Shown: piece by piece, positions 10,033 through 21,200 of the stretch
Layout of the letters: every line of letters starts with the position of its first letter
How positions within the stretch are numbered: the stretch's first letter is position 1
NCBI GenBank assembly: GCA_002081555.1
Contig: MZNV01002394.1
Location: 1 to 25,357 of the forward strand
From: Protostelium mycophagum
Lineage: Eukaryota > Evosea > Variosea > Protosteliida > Protosteliaceae
DNA length: 25,357 nucleotides
Direction of reading: 5' to 3'
Notes under the pieces: model-generated
The model's database searches: none
What the model was told of the DNA's origin: nothing
What the model saw: only the letters and a program-made list of their open reading frames with translations
Program-made: the position numbers and the translations under genes

Positions 10033-11858
10033 ATGGACACAGCACAAGTGGTATCGCTTCACGTCTATGATTTATCGAACGGTTTAGCTCGTCAACTTTC
10101 AGGGGCTTTTTTAGGCAAACAGATCGATGGTGTTTGGTAGGGAGGATTCACTTGCCTGAAGATACTGATGGAATAGGCACACAGGTATTGTCGCATTTAA
10201 TAAGGAGTTCTTCTGGGGTGGGATTATACAGGAGTCACTCCCTGTGAGTATAAATGAACCCTTTGTGGCGGAAGGAAACTGATGCTAGATAGGGTATGAC
10301 GACCTATGGACGTCCCTATAAAACGATTCGGTAAGCACACTATTCCGAAGTAGAAAGTTGATGATTCAAGGTTGGGGGAGACCTTCATTCCTGAAGAAAT
10401 ATTCAGAGAGTGGCTGGATGAAAAAAAGAAAAATTATGATCTCAGCACTTATTCTTTGTTGACAAACAATTGCAACAATTTTTCAAATGAAGTTTGCCAA
10501 TTCCTATGTGGAATAGATATTCCTGGTGGTGGGTCTCTTCTGTTGAATTGGTTCCTGATCACTCTGCAGATATTCTTAATCTCCCAACTGAAGTTCTAAA
10601 CTCACCAAATGGTGGTCTTTTGAGAAATTTTATCTTGCAGATGGAGAATAATGTCAAGCAACAAGCACTATTGTAAGATATTATTACAACTTAGACTCTG
10701 AGTTGTGCAGGGGAGGTACTGTACAGACAATCCCTACAAATCAGGCCCCTCTCATCCCCAATATTACTCCAATTACTTCCTTCCAATCACTGCCCCAATC
10801 TACAACAAGCAGTGTCAATAGTAACAATGTATCTGCACCGGCAGAACGATTCATTAAGAAGGAGGCCTACCCACTCATATCAGATAAAGGCAGCATCACC
10901 CCTTTTCTGACGAAGGTAAAGAATCTCTACGCTACACAAACACCGCTTAAGGCCTCTGAGAGGTATGAATAATTGTAGTGGCGTTATTTTGACAATTTTA
11001 AGATCTGAAGTGCTGGATTTATTGAGATTATACCTGGAAGAAGCTGAGAATACTGAACATCTCCCTCACCCTTCTATTTATCTTTTATTCGGTAATCATT
11101 CACTCTTTTCTCTGCTGAATGGGTGCAGAGGAGATATTCTATTCTGTACAAAATATTGACAAGTCCAACTCATCAATGATTGCGAACCACCTCTTCATGT
11201 TTAGATTTTTCATTTTGCGGAAGGCACCACTGAGACGTTATACAACATCCCATAAAGGTGGAAGATTGAGATCTTTACCCAAGATAACCTGTCTCAGGAG
11301 TCCTCGATCATATTGTGCGACATTTCATTGGACTTTCTGAAGGAACTGCTGCTGCTATGGCGATGACAGTACTCACTAATCTTTTTAAATATAGTGAATC
11401 TGCACACTTTCTGAAAGAAAACACTGATACAATTCTTTCTCTCGTAGCATCCCAACTTCTGGAAGGCAGCAATAAACCAGCTCAGCAGGTATCTATCCAA
11501 ATATCATTCTTCCTCATCAAAATCAATCAGGTGGCCGCAGGACTGATCTACAACTATACATTGAGGAGTACAAAAAAGTGCACAGACAACGAAGCCATGA
11601 CGATGATGACCACCACCATAGAAGCACTAGATTCTACACCTCTCAATCTTGGTATATACCCAACTCTATCTCAACTTGACCCTTGCAGATGAGGAAACGA
11701 GTTTCAGGCTACTCCTTGCACTCGGTCATTTATTATTTGAGAACCAAGATATGAAAGCTTTATTTCATGGACTTGTCGATGATTTCGCTCAGTTGAAACA
11801 GAGGATATCTGCCACTTTCAACAGCCAGAGGATCAACCAAATACTTGAAGAAATATAA
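10033..11858 (+). CDS. PPPDE (DeSI-type) cysteine peptidase fused to a PUL domain
   Basis: The N-terminal part is a PPPDE thiol peptidase, a family that removes SUMO or ubiquitin or acts as a thioesterase. It reads [18 protein letters not shown], then W-HTGIVAF with the catalytic His (codon 10178-10180, just after an intron), [18 protein letters not shown], and [11 protein letters not shown] with the catalytic Cys (codon 10471-10473). Then come FLCGIDIP and [16 protein letters not shown] Ser/Thr/Pro/Asn-rich linker ([18 protein letters not shown]) leads to a helical PUL domain: [91 protein letters not shown] domains of PLAA/Ufd3 bind the Cdc48/p97 C-terminus. There are about ten introns, most of 38-50 nt, and the length is about 460 residues. 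Both catalytic residues are present, so it is probably active. Substrate (SUMO or ubiquitin) is unknown. Confidence 0.9.
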
Positions 11859-11953
11859 TTATTTTCTGTTTTTTATTGAAGTCAACTTCCGTTTTCCAGG
11901 AAAGAAAAAAATTGATTTCGTGGAACTGCCATCACAAGCAGACCAACACAGAA

Positions 11954-13896
11954 ATGGAAGACCCATTCGAAAAGATAACACCACTGGTATCAGCTCGCAC
12001 AAAGCTCTATTGTTTTATTCATTTCTTCAGATTTATGTTGCAGAAGCGATGATCAGCCAAGAGGACTGCATGATGATTAATTACACACAAGCTATTGAAA
12101 AAGACGTTTTTAGAGGGTGGAATCCTGGTAATCACGCCAAAATGAAGCAGATTTGTAGGGCTTTAAACGACGCGAACATTATATCGGCACCTTACCTGGA
12201 GGATACCGTCGCTGGAATCTGTATCCTCTTCCAGGTTGAGTTGAATATTTCTCACTCATGTCTCACGTGCGGATAGCAGAGGAACAAGGACAAGATTCAA
12301 AAAGAAATAGAACGAGTTTGTCCATCTCTTATTTTGAACGGAAAAGAAGAGGTTCCCCCTCGCGGCATTTTGGAAAGGTACGACTTTAGTTGATGAGTGC
12401 TGGTGTTCTCACTTCATGCGGGTGTCTACGCCTCGCAATGGACTTTTGTCTCGGCCGATTGGGGTGGTTTACAGTAAGAGATTGCATATACATTAAGGGA
12501 TCTTTCAACAACCCTCCAACAGGAGATTCATCAGCAGTTCAGATGGTAGGTCTCTTTATTTGATTCATTTTAATAAATAATACCCAGGGTTACCATCTAT
12601 CTGGGGCCAACCAAGCTGTTCTGAGTCTGAAGCCGTCGTTGGTACGATATAAACCTTTGCAAGTACAGAATTTGATACGAAACAACGAATTAGAGAAGTG
12701 GGACGGGGGACAACAAATCGATTATGACCCGGAATTTGGAGCAGAGTGTGTGGTCCTTCCAGATCTGGTTGTGGGCCGAATCAATTGGCTTTCCCGCAAT
12801 ATAAGAAGGAATAACAGACAACCGTCAGAGGAGGCGATGAGACAATCTATGGAGATATTGTGGACTGGTCTAGTAATCCTCACCAACCTCATTTCCTTTC
12901 TAACATGACAAGTATGGTTTTCATCCTGGGTCGGACAGTTTCGCTTCGGTGCAAATATCTCCCACAACTTGTAAAATGTAATATCATGGCGGTATTTGTG
13001 ATAAAATTCATTCTATACAGAGTACCGACATCTTGCCTTTGGACAGCGTCAGGGCTATCACATAGACAAAATCAGAACAATTTCAAATCATCAGATATAT
13101 GCAACGATTTCATAGAGTGCGTATTGAAATTGAGTAACCCATTTGATGTCACACAACCTTTCCTCAAGCTTGAAAACAAAGGTGAGTCAAGTGTAAAGAT
13201 TAGTATTGAGTATCACAAAGGGCCTATGTTAACATCAGGGGGATGGAGTAACCCTAACCATATGAAGAAAGGGATCAATCTCACCCAACAATCCCTTTCT
13301 CTTCCTAGTCATTCGTCTGATGTACAGAAGGAAGGTATATCTGCCAGTCAACCTTCCCCTCCTACTATTCCCATCAAACATCTGAATGGCCCACTGAAAC
13401 ATAAGGTGTTTGATACCTAAACGAAGCACTCATCTTCATTAGCCGGCCCTTCCCTCCTTTCAACCCAAAGCTCAATTCCAAATTCCAAGAAAGACAACAA
13501 ATGAATCTCTCACTCTGGTGGACAGTAAAACGGCAGCACCCAAAACAAAGCGGAATATTTTGCAGAAAGAGGATAAGCCCGCTAAGAAGCCAAGAATATC
13601 AGAGGATCAAATGATTAAGGGTGAGTGAGCTGATATTGATTGAGCACGGAATGAAAATAAATAGATAAGGTCTCCACTCCCCAAGAACAAAAGGAGATAG
13701 AGGGAGAACAGATGATGAGAGAAGCCTACAAGAATGGAACCTTATCGAGATTGTCCATACCCACACTAAAGCTTTTCCTCAAGTCAGGTACAGTTTTTCT
13801 CATCATATAAAGGTTTTAATATTTTTAGTTGGGGAGAAGGTGGGAGGGAAGAAGGAGGAACTTGTGGCCAGAACAGCTGCATATTTTACAAGATAA
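11954..13896 (+). CDS. C18orf63-like (DUF4708) protein with SAP-like C-terminus
   Basis: The function is unknown. The spliced protein starts MEDPFEKITPL at ATG 11954. Its blocks follow, in order, my recall of animal C18orf63: KMKQICRALNDANIISAP, CIYIKGSF followed by SSAVQM, QAVLSLKPSLVRYKPLQV, CVVLPDLVVGRINWL, and LWTGLYGFHPG. After a long polar Ser/Pro/Lys-rich region (SLSLPSHSSDVQKEG; AKKPRISED) it ends in a SAP-like helix-turn-helix, GTLSRLSIPTLKLFLKSVGE followed by GKKEELVARTAAYF, a type of motif that often binds DNA. Nine or so introns are needed, several under 45 nt. The least certain joins are a 38-nt intron near 12350-12387 and one ending AGAG near 13022. The Lys-rich stretch before the SAP-like motif could be a nuclear signal. 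It ends 7 bases from the stop of the convergent N6AMT1 gene. Family assignment rests on remembered sequence. Confidence 0.72.
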
Positions 13897-13903
13897 AAAT
13901 GAT

Positions 13904-14731
13904 TTATTTGCAGGATCTTTGGTATCTAATTATGGAAAGACTCTCGTTCATTGCCCTCCTGCTCAATATTCTCTGAAATATTCAACATTCTTTGTTATCG
14001 AGCGGCCTCACCTCATGTTGGAAACCATCTTGTCCCAATAGATTCGATATCTCCTCTGGGTCATTCTCCTCCACGACCACCACATAGAAGCAACCCCGGG
14101 GTGATACATACTCCTTTCTATTCAGCACACAAGGTGTGGGATCTCATACCTTAATCTGAGGTAGCAGTCTGTCCAAGACACACCTTCCCCTTGGTCCTCC
14201 CGCCCAAGCTGCCGCGATAATGTCGTGAGATGAAGCAGAAGTATTTATAGAATTTTCATATTCTTCCAAAGAGGTCGGAACATACGGTGGATTGAACAAC
14301 AACACATCTATTCTTCCTTTTAACCTCTCCAAAGAACAGAGTAGATCTGTACATACGACTTCAAGATGTACCTGATCATTCATTCAGACTCGTCTCAAAT
14401 TTCCTACTCACATTACTTCTTCGAGCAGTTTCTCTTGCTGCCTTGGTGGCAATCAGGTTCCGGTCTGTGGCCATGTAGGAAGATTGATTATTTAATAGGG
14501 TAGCTAGGAAGGTGATCACACAACCACTCCCACAACTTGAGAGATCAGTGTCATCATAGACAGTTCATACCCTATCTCCAAGCAGATTTGTGGATTCAAC
14601 TCTTCGAGATGTGGTTTGTCCTTTTGAAGGGCGTCAAGAAATAAGAATGTATCTTCGCTCGGCTCGTAAACATTGCCCTCAAATTCAGGGGAATATAGAT
14701 GTGTCGTATCAGGTGTGGGATGATTTTGCAT
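13904..14731 (-). CDS. N6AMT1: N6AMT1/HemK2 (Mtq2) glutamine methyltransferase of eRF1
   Basis: With TRMT112 as partner, this enzyme methylates the Gln of the GGQ motif of release factor eRF1, using S-adenosylmethionine. Visible motifs are the N-terminal GNVYEPSEDTFLFLDALQKD, the SAM site LEIGCGSGCVITFLATLL (joined across a 37-nt intron near 14530-14565), DRNLIAT, then VLLFNPPYVPTSLEEYE with the catalytic NPPY (14282-14293). AAWAGGPRGRCVLDRLLPQ, the family's WAGG block, and SPRGCFYVVVVEENDPEEIS follow. The end is RRAMNESLSIIRYQ. The length is about 220 residues with four introns. The start is ATG 14731 (MQNHPTPDTTH); the open frame upstream begins only at a TTG. A few extra residues (NSINTSASSH) lie between NPPY and WAGG compared with animal forms. 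All key motifs are present. Confidence 0.95.
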
Positions 14732-15045
14732 CTTATCGATGTGGAATTTTATTATTTTTCTTCGTTTCTTCAAATTTGTTTTAGATCCTGTTGAAAATCT
14801 AAGGGGAATTTGAAACAGAGGAAATTATTGTCAAAAATCAGGCACAGTTCCTTCACTTCTGGTGTACAGAAGATTTGGCAGATTATCTCATGCAGTTGAT
14901 TTTTATGTCATAGCACCAGATCCAAATGAAACAGGCGTGTTTTTCAGAAGAGTACTATAGAGCCATGAAAAAAGCCTCTCCTCTTTTGGCTCAGACGGCA
15001 ATTGTACGTCTTTTGGTTTACACTTGCTCATTTGAATAAAACGAA
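14732..15045. other. Divergent promoter region, possible unrecognised short exons
   Basis: This is the gap between the divergent N6AMT1 and KDM7-type genes. Part of it looks coding on the plus strand: one frame reads AQFLHFWCTEDLADYLMQ (about 14830-14895) and another EEYYRAMKKASPLLAQTA (about 14948-15000). Codon pattern and composition resemble neighbouring exons, so these may be exons of a small gene or 5' exons of the KDM7-type gene. I found no ATG and splice pattern that joins them cleanly and recognise no family. Confidence 0.35.
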
Positions 15046-17850
15046 ATGAAAAGAATGAATCCAAATCGTGCAACCAATCGAATGAGCGGGCTCAAATTCA
15101 CGATACGCTTCAAACCACCAGTTCAACCATCTTCTTCACCGCATACGGGTGAGCCACCTCTCCCTACTCAAAGAATACCAAAGGACATCTCGATTTCATC
15201 TGTCCCTCAAGTGCCGTGAGTTCCGCCATACTTTATCAGCTTAATCTGCACTTCTAAGAAAGACGCAATAAAGTGTTTCTGATGAACTACAGAAGTCAAT
15301 TGGGCAGTGTTGCCACTTGCACTTGTGGTTCTGCACATGAGTGGGGTTTTATGATTTGTTGTGACATCTGCGAAAGGTGGTATCATGGCAGCTGTGTTGG
15401 CCTGCCCCAGGAAGCAGATGCCTCTGATGTCGATGAATATCATTGCCCAGACTGCATTGCTGTTCATGGACCATCAAAACGTGAGTGGTTGCCAGTAGCG
15501 TCGTCTGACCAAATCAGTGAAGGGAAGTCGCAGACCAGTTAGAAAAAGAAAGGTGTGGTGAAGTATCAATCTCTTGGCTTAGTGTTTCCAGCAACACAAT
15601 TATAGCGTGTTAGACGATGGCAATCTCTCAGAGAAAAAAATTGTCAAGCCAGCTTTGGATTTCCTTAATTTCATGAGGAGCAGACCAGGAGTCATCTCTA
15701 ACCAAGACATCGTGCAAGTGAGAGCTTTATATTTCTATGAGGTTTTTCATACAGATGGATAGTATTAATCTTTATGATGGATAGTATTCTTTATGATATG
15801 GATAGTATTGTTTCTAATATGGATATTGAGGATCACAGAAAATTCGAGGAAGTGATTTGAGTGTGGAATATTTTGAGAGGAGTGGGTTCAAAGTACCTTT
15901 ATGCATAGAAAAGAAGGAAGACCTTGGTATCAAGTTACCGAGCAGCGATTTCAGTGTGGACGATGTGAGGGATGCTATTGGTGCAGGAAGAATTCTTGAT
16001 GTGATTGAAGTCACCACACAATCAGAGGTACTTCCACAGTGGGACTTGGGCATGTGGGCAAAATACTACAGACTCACAAATCGTAAACAAATATATAATG
16101 TCATCTCTCTAGAATTCTCCCAAACACCACTAGAAGGTATGTCCATACAGATTATTCTAAAGCTATAATGTATATATAGAGATGGTATCAGCTCCTCGTG
16201 TAGTCAGGGAAATTGATTGGATAGATAATATCTGGCCATCAAAAGATAAATTATATCCAAAAGTGCAAAGATATTGCTTGATGTCTGTTGGAGGGTCATA
16301 CACAGGTATATAATATATTATAACTATATATATAATTATTATAACTATATATATAATTATTATCTATTACCCTTGAGTGATGATAGATAGATTTTCATAT
16401 AGATTTTGGAGGGAGCAGTGTGTGGTATCATGTGCTACGAGGACAGAAGATATTCTTATTTATACCACCAACAGCTCAAAACCTAAGGACTTACTCTGAT
16501 TGGTCATCATCCATAGATCAATCTGAGGTACACATTACGACAATATACCCCACTATATCAACATTAGGTCTTCTTAGGGGATATTGTTGATGCATGTTAT
16601 TACACGACTGTAGATGCCGGTAATACATTGATGATACCGAGTGGATGGATACATGCTGTATATACTCCCGTAGATTCCCTCGTATTTGGTGGAAATTTCC
16701 TGCATAGCTACTCTATCAACACTCAATTACAAGTACAAAAAATAGAAGAAGAGACACAGGTATCTATTGTACTATTATATTACATTATTATTACTCCTTG
16801 TAATCTTCCAAGGTACCGGAAAAATTTAGATTCCCCTACTTTGAAGATATGTGCTGGCATGCGTTAACACATTATATAAATAAATTAACAGGTATATACT
16901 TATACATCTACAATTCTAATATAATATAGTATCACATTTACCCTTGTACAAACATGAATTGAATGGGGTATATCAATTGGTACATACATTAGAACAGTGG
17001 AACAAAAAAACCTTAGATGCTGAGAAACAATCGAACCGCACCAAGGTAAAACCAACACATGATCCCTCTATCATTCTGCCCCTGTCTAAATGTTATAGGA
17101 TTTGGAACACCTGAAGCAGATCCTCTTGGGGGGTGCAAATATGGGCTCTGTAGGTGTAAATACGGTATCTGAAGACACAATTAATCACCCTTGGGATGCA
17201 GTTATCAATCACAATAATAAATTGGTGGGCTTTATCGAGGTGAATATCCACTATTATATGATATATTTATATATCATTATTATATATCAACTATTATATA
17301 TTTATATATCATTATTATATATGTTTATGAAAGTAGTTGTTGGAACAATGCGAAGAAGAGAGAATTAAAGAGAGTAAGAGGATGGTATACACCGAGGATG
17401 ACCAGGACCTATTTATAGATCAAGTACCAACAAAAGTAACAAGAAGATTTAAGAAGGCACACAAGCACACTGAAGAAGATGATGATTATACAGCCCTTGA
17501 TGATGTTACACCCCTTGATGATGCTCTTCATCAGGATACACAGGTCTCGTAACATGATAAGAAAGCAATCAATTTATATTTAGCAGATCAATAAAGAAAG
17601 GAAGGAAGAGAGGGTGAAAGAGAGAAGAGTCAAGAAAAGTGATCAAGAGGGTGTCATAGACAGGATCCCTTCACTCATAGACAGAATCCCTTCACTGACA
17701 ACCCCCATTTCCAACACAACAGAAAAACCAAATAACAACGTAACACCTGAGAAGAAAACCAACACACACAGTCACAGCATTAAAACAAAGATACCACAGA
17801 CTGTCAGAGGAAGACTTGCAAAAAAGATAGGTGTCAAACTCAAAAAGTAA
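15046..17850 (+). CDS. PHD-JmjC histone lysine demethylase, KDM7 (PHF8/PHF2) type
   Basis: KDM7 enzymes bind methylated H3K4 through the PHD finger and remove methyl groups from H3K9, H3K27 or H4K20 with Fe(II) and 2-oxoglutarate. After about 55 residues comes the PHD finger: [37 protein letters not shown] linker follows ([16 protein letters not shown]), then the JmjC part: [46 protein letters not shown] with iron ligands His (codon 16396-16398) and Asp (16402-16404), [16 protein letters not shown], and [20 protein letters not shown] with the third ligand His (16652-16654). All three ligands are present. A helical region and a charged Lys/Arg-rich tail follow, with two tandem copies of IDRIPSL and the end [14 protein letters not shown]. 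About twelve introns are needed, several long and TA-rich. The start at 15046 (MKRMNPNR) is the likely one; further 5' exons cannot be excluded. Confidence 0.93.
15755..15828. repeat. Fourfold 21-22-bp tandem repeat in a KDM7-type intron
   Basis: Copies containing atggatagtatt begin at 15755, 15777 and 15798, and a weaker one (atggatatt) at 15819, so the period is 22, 21 and 21. The array fills most of the intron between the exons reading NQDIVQ and [10 protein letters not shown]. Confidence 0.85.
16317..16358. repeat. 21-bp perfect tandem duplication in a KDM7-type intron
   Basis: Two identical 21-bp copies (attataactatatatataat plus one base) lie at 16317-16337 and 16338-16358. They sit in the intron that splits the codon just before the iron-binding HID motif. 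Confidence 0.85.
17250..17323. repeat. About 40-bp TA-rich tandem duplication in a KDM7-type intron
   Basis: Two copies of a unit beginning actattatat, then tttatatatcattattata, lie at about 17250-17289 and 17290-17323. The second is a few bases shorter. They lie in the intron between the exons reading KLVGFIE and LLEQCEEER. Confidence 0.8.
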
Positions 17851-18211
17851 AATGACCTCTATCTCCCCATAATTCTGCACTTCCACCACACTGTACACTG
17901 TCTTCACTCATTCAAATTGTGTACTGGTGCCAATCCGATATTTTCTTACTATTTTATGAAAGATCTCCTCTCGTTGTGTTTCATCATATAAAAAGGGAAT
18001 ATTATAGTGCATTTATCTACAACTCACCACACACTGAATGCTTGCTTCTGTGATCAGTTTGTAAATTCTCCGCAAAACATTTATAAGCTAATGTGTTTCC
18101 TCTATTGCATTATTTGTTCTCCGTTGCCAAAGGTGAATCTGCTTCACAGAATGAACTGTGAACTGCTGCGTGTCATCGGACAAACCAAACGAAAAACGCC
18201 GGCATCGGAAG
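17851..18211. other. Intergenic promoter region of the carboxylate reductase
   Basis: These 361 bases lie between two genes on the same strand. A TATA-like tatAAAAAG occurs near 17986-17995, about 220 bases upstream of the reductase ATG, and could be a promoter element. An in-frame upstream ATG exists at 18158, but ATG 18212 (gaagATGGcg) has the better context. No other structure was recognised. Confidence 0.4.
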
Positions 18212-21200
18212 ATGGCGTCCTTCTTAAAAGCTGCGAGCTCTCTCTTCCAAAAGAAAGAAGAACCTCCTGTAAAGAACGGTGTGATTTCTTGGGAAGATAT
18301 GGTGTCCGGTGTCTTGTGCAACACTTGTACGAGAAGAGTGGATAACATCGGAGAACCCTGGTACCATTGTTCAGGTTTGAGTTGTAAAAATTCATTTCAT
18401 CTCACTACCTCAGAATGCGCTGGCTTCGATGCTTGTAAGGATTGCAAAGCACAGCACCACCATTACATGCATCGAGAATTTAGTATGTCAAATATCTGCT
18501 TGGTGCATGCTTATATTCTCAGCGCAGGAGTCCCATCGGATAATCACTCATTATATTACTGTTCAAGGCTCTCTCAGGTACAAATACTTGCCCAGAATTC
18601 TATTTACAATGGGTCCTTGTTATTTAAATGATTTATCTGGAAACTGATTCATTCTAGGGCTTCTTTTGCTCTCTTCCAAGACAGACCGATGTTTGGGATC
18701 TACAAAGGTAGATATACCAATCAACACTTGCTGATCATAAACAGAGTATCCTACACAAATAGCAGAGAACCATCACACACTTCCTGACTTGATAATAGAA
18801 GTATATTATAATATATATAAATGATTTTACTAAAGATGAGTAGAGTTCAGAGGGTATGGCATTTATTGTACTGAGGAGTAGTATGAATTCAGAAGGAAGA
18901 TTTGAATGGATAAAGTATAAAGATATATTTGAGAGATGTATATACAACCTTACCTCCATGGCAGAGCTCTGTAATCTCAAAAAGGTGATAGAATGAGTAT
19001 GATGTTATTTTAATATTTATATTAGGGCGATTTAGTGGGAATTTGTGCATCTACTATTCTCGAGTTTTTCATCTTAGATTACGCTGCCGTTTTTCTCGGC
19101 CTCGTTGTAGTTCCGATTCCTGCCAATTTTGGTTTGTTTAGAACAGGATGATACATGAATAATAATGATATAGAGGATGAGAGTATGCAGCATGTGGTTG
19201 CAGATACCAACTTGTCTTGCATCTTTTGTGAGCCACAATTCACCCAGAGATTTTTAAGGTTCAAAAAAGAAGCGGTGCGGAAAGATTTCACTTCCAAACT
19301 AAATTCTATAGAACCTTCGGCTTGAGTTTATTATAGAGATTGATCGAAGGAATATTATAATACCCCCACCCAAAGATCTCCCCCTGCAGAAAAGAATTGA
19401 AAATGATGTGATCATTCTACAACACTCTCAATTTGAATCGAAGGTAGCTTTCATAATATAACAGAAATAATAAAATATTAGGGGAGGGAATATGTACTCG
19501 GTGTACCAGATTTATTAATATTAAATCCACAACAACATATGGAAGAATACCATCAATATTCCATAAAGGTAATACATCTATGTATATATAAATATTATAT
19601 ATATATCAATATATAATATATCAATATATAATATCGCAGAAGAAAGAGGCAAAGAATTCAAAGAAGAAAATAGACACAAAGGATGAAGGAGATGAGATCT
19701 TCACTCTTATATTTACTAGTGGAAGTACCGGAGCACCAAAGGTATGTAAATACCTCTTCTATATATGTAATTACCTCTTCGATATCATTTATATTCTCAG
19801 GGTGCTGTTTTTAAGAACTCGGTATGGAATAGGACAGCAAAATCACCGTTTAAGTGCAGATACGACCCAGATGTAGCCGTATCGTTTGCTCCACTGTTCC
19901 ATTCTAGTGGTAAAAGACATGTGTTATCTGATATTTACCACGGGGGCAGGGTATTCTATTCTACATATTGTATTCTATATATTGTATTCTACATGTTGTA
20001 TTCTAGATATTACAATACTGATAATCTATCAGATTGGAATCATGTCTAGGGGTATGGCCCAAATCTTTGATGAAGTCAAATTAGTAGGTCCTTCCCATAT
20101 CAGCTCCACTCCAAGGTAAAAAAACACCATAAATATATGTTTATATAAATATATGTGTATATAAATATATCTGAGAGAAGTAGATTATGGAATGTTTTAT
20201 TTCATCAATTCGGGAGTGAATTAGCCGGTATTGCCTCAGAAAATAAAATAGACTCCGGATCTCCAGAATACGAGATCATTAGAAAGAACCTGATGTCAGA
20301 CTATTCTCAGAAACTTGGGAAGAGGATATGGACAATAGGTTCAGGAGGAGCACCGACAAGTGCAGAAGTCTTACAATTTCTAAGGGAATGTTTCAAGTGC
20401 ACTATAAGCCATGGATACGGGGCCACAGAGACAGGATCTATATATAGCCATAATAATACCATAAATACAGAGGAGGTCGAATACAGGATGGAAGATGTGC
20501 CAGAGTTGAATTATTTCTACACAGATACCCCCTTCCCAAGGGGTGAACTGCTAGTCAAAACAAAGACAATGGTCAATGGTTACTGGAATAACGATAACTT
20601 GAAGTAAGATGTATCACATATTATAAATAATATAGGTAATCAATACTGATCCATTCAGCTCCCAAAGCTTCACTCCAGATGGCTATTTCAGGACTGGAGA
20701 CATTGTGGAATTATTTAATCACAATCAAATTAGGATTATTGATAGAAAAAAAGCGTTTTTCAAATTGGCACAGGGCGAGTTTGTGGCGTGAGTAGTCCAG
20801 TGACATCAATGATACCATAACTGACATCATACAATAGTCCGGAGAAATTGGAAATTATATACGTGAGCAGCCCTTTGATCAATCAAATCTGGATTACTGG
20901 TGATATGATCCAATCATTCATCGTGAGTTATATATATCTTATATATCACCATATTAGATTATATATCACCATTCAACATGCCCAGGTTGCCCTTATTGTC
21001 CCAAATATCTCCGAATTGTCTGTGGCTGTGGGTGACCCAGATAAACAACCAGAAGATTTATGCAATGATCCTCTTGCAAAAGAAATGCTCATTCGAGAAT
21101 TCATCCGATTAGGACAGGAGGAACACGTGAACACTTATATTTATTATTCAAATAGGATATTAACCATTTATGCTCCACATAATAACGCCTTCAGTTGGCT

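Noticed and set aside
12870-13110. Apparent frame break in the DUF4708-like gene, with several overlapping open frames
   Set aside because: A donor at GTAATC after the TGL codons and an acceptor ending AGAG near 13022 give one continuous frame that follows the family pattern.
13740-13896. Ku70, suggested by the SAP-like C-terminus
   Set aside because: The upstream exons show no von Willebrand or Ku core motifs. They match the C18orf63 pattern instead.
18007-18345. 112-codon plus-strand ORF at the reductase start
   Set aside because: It overlaps the zinc-finger exon in another frame and has no family resemblance. The finger frame continues into the enzyme.
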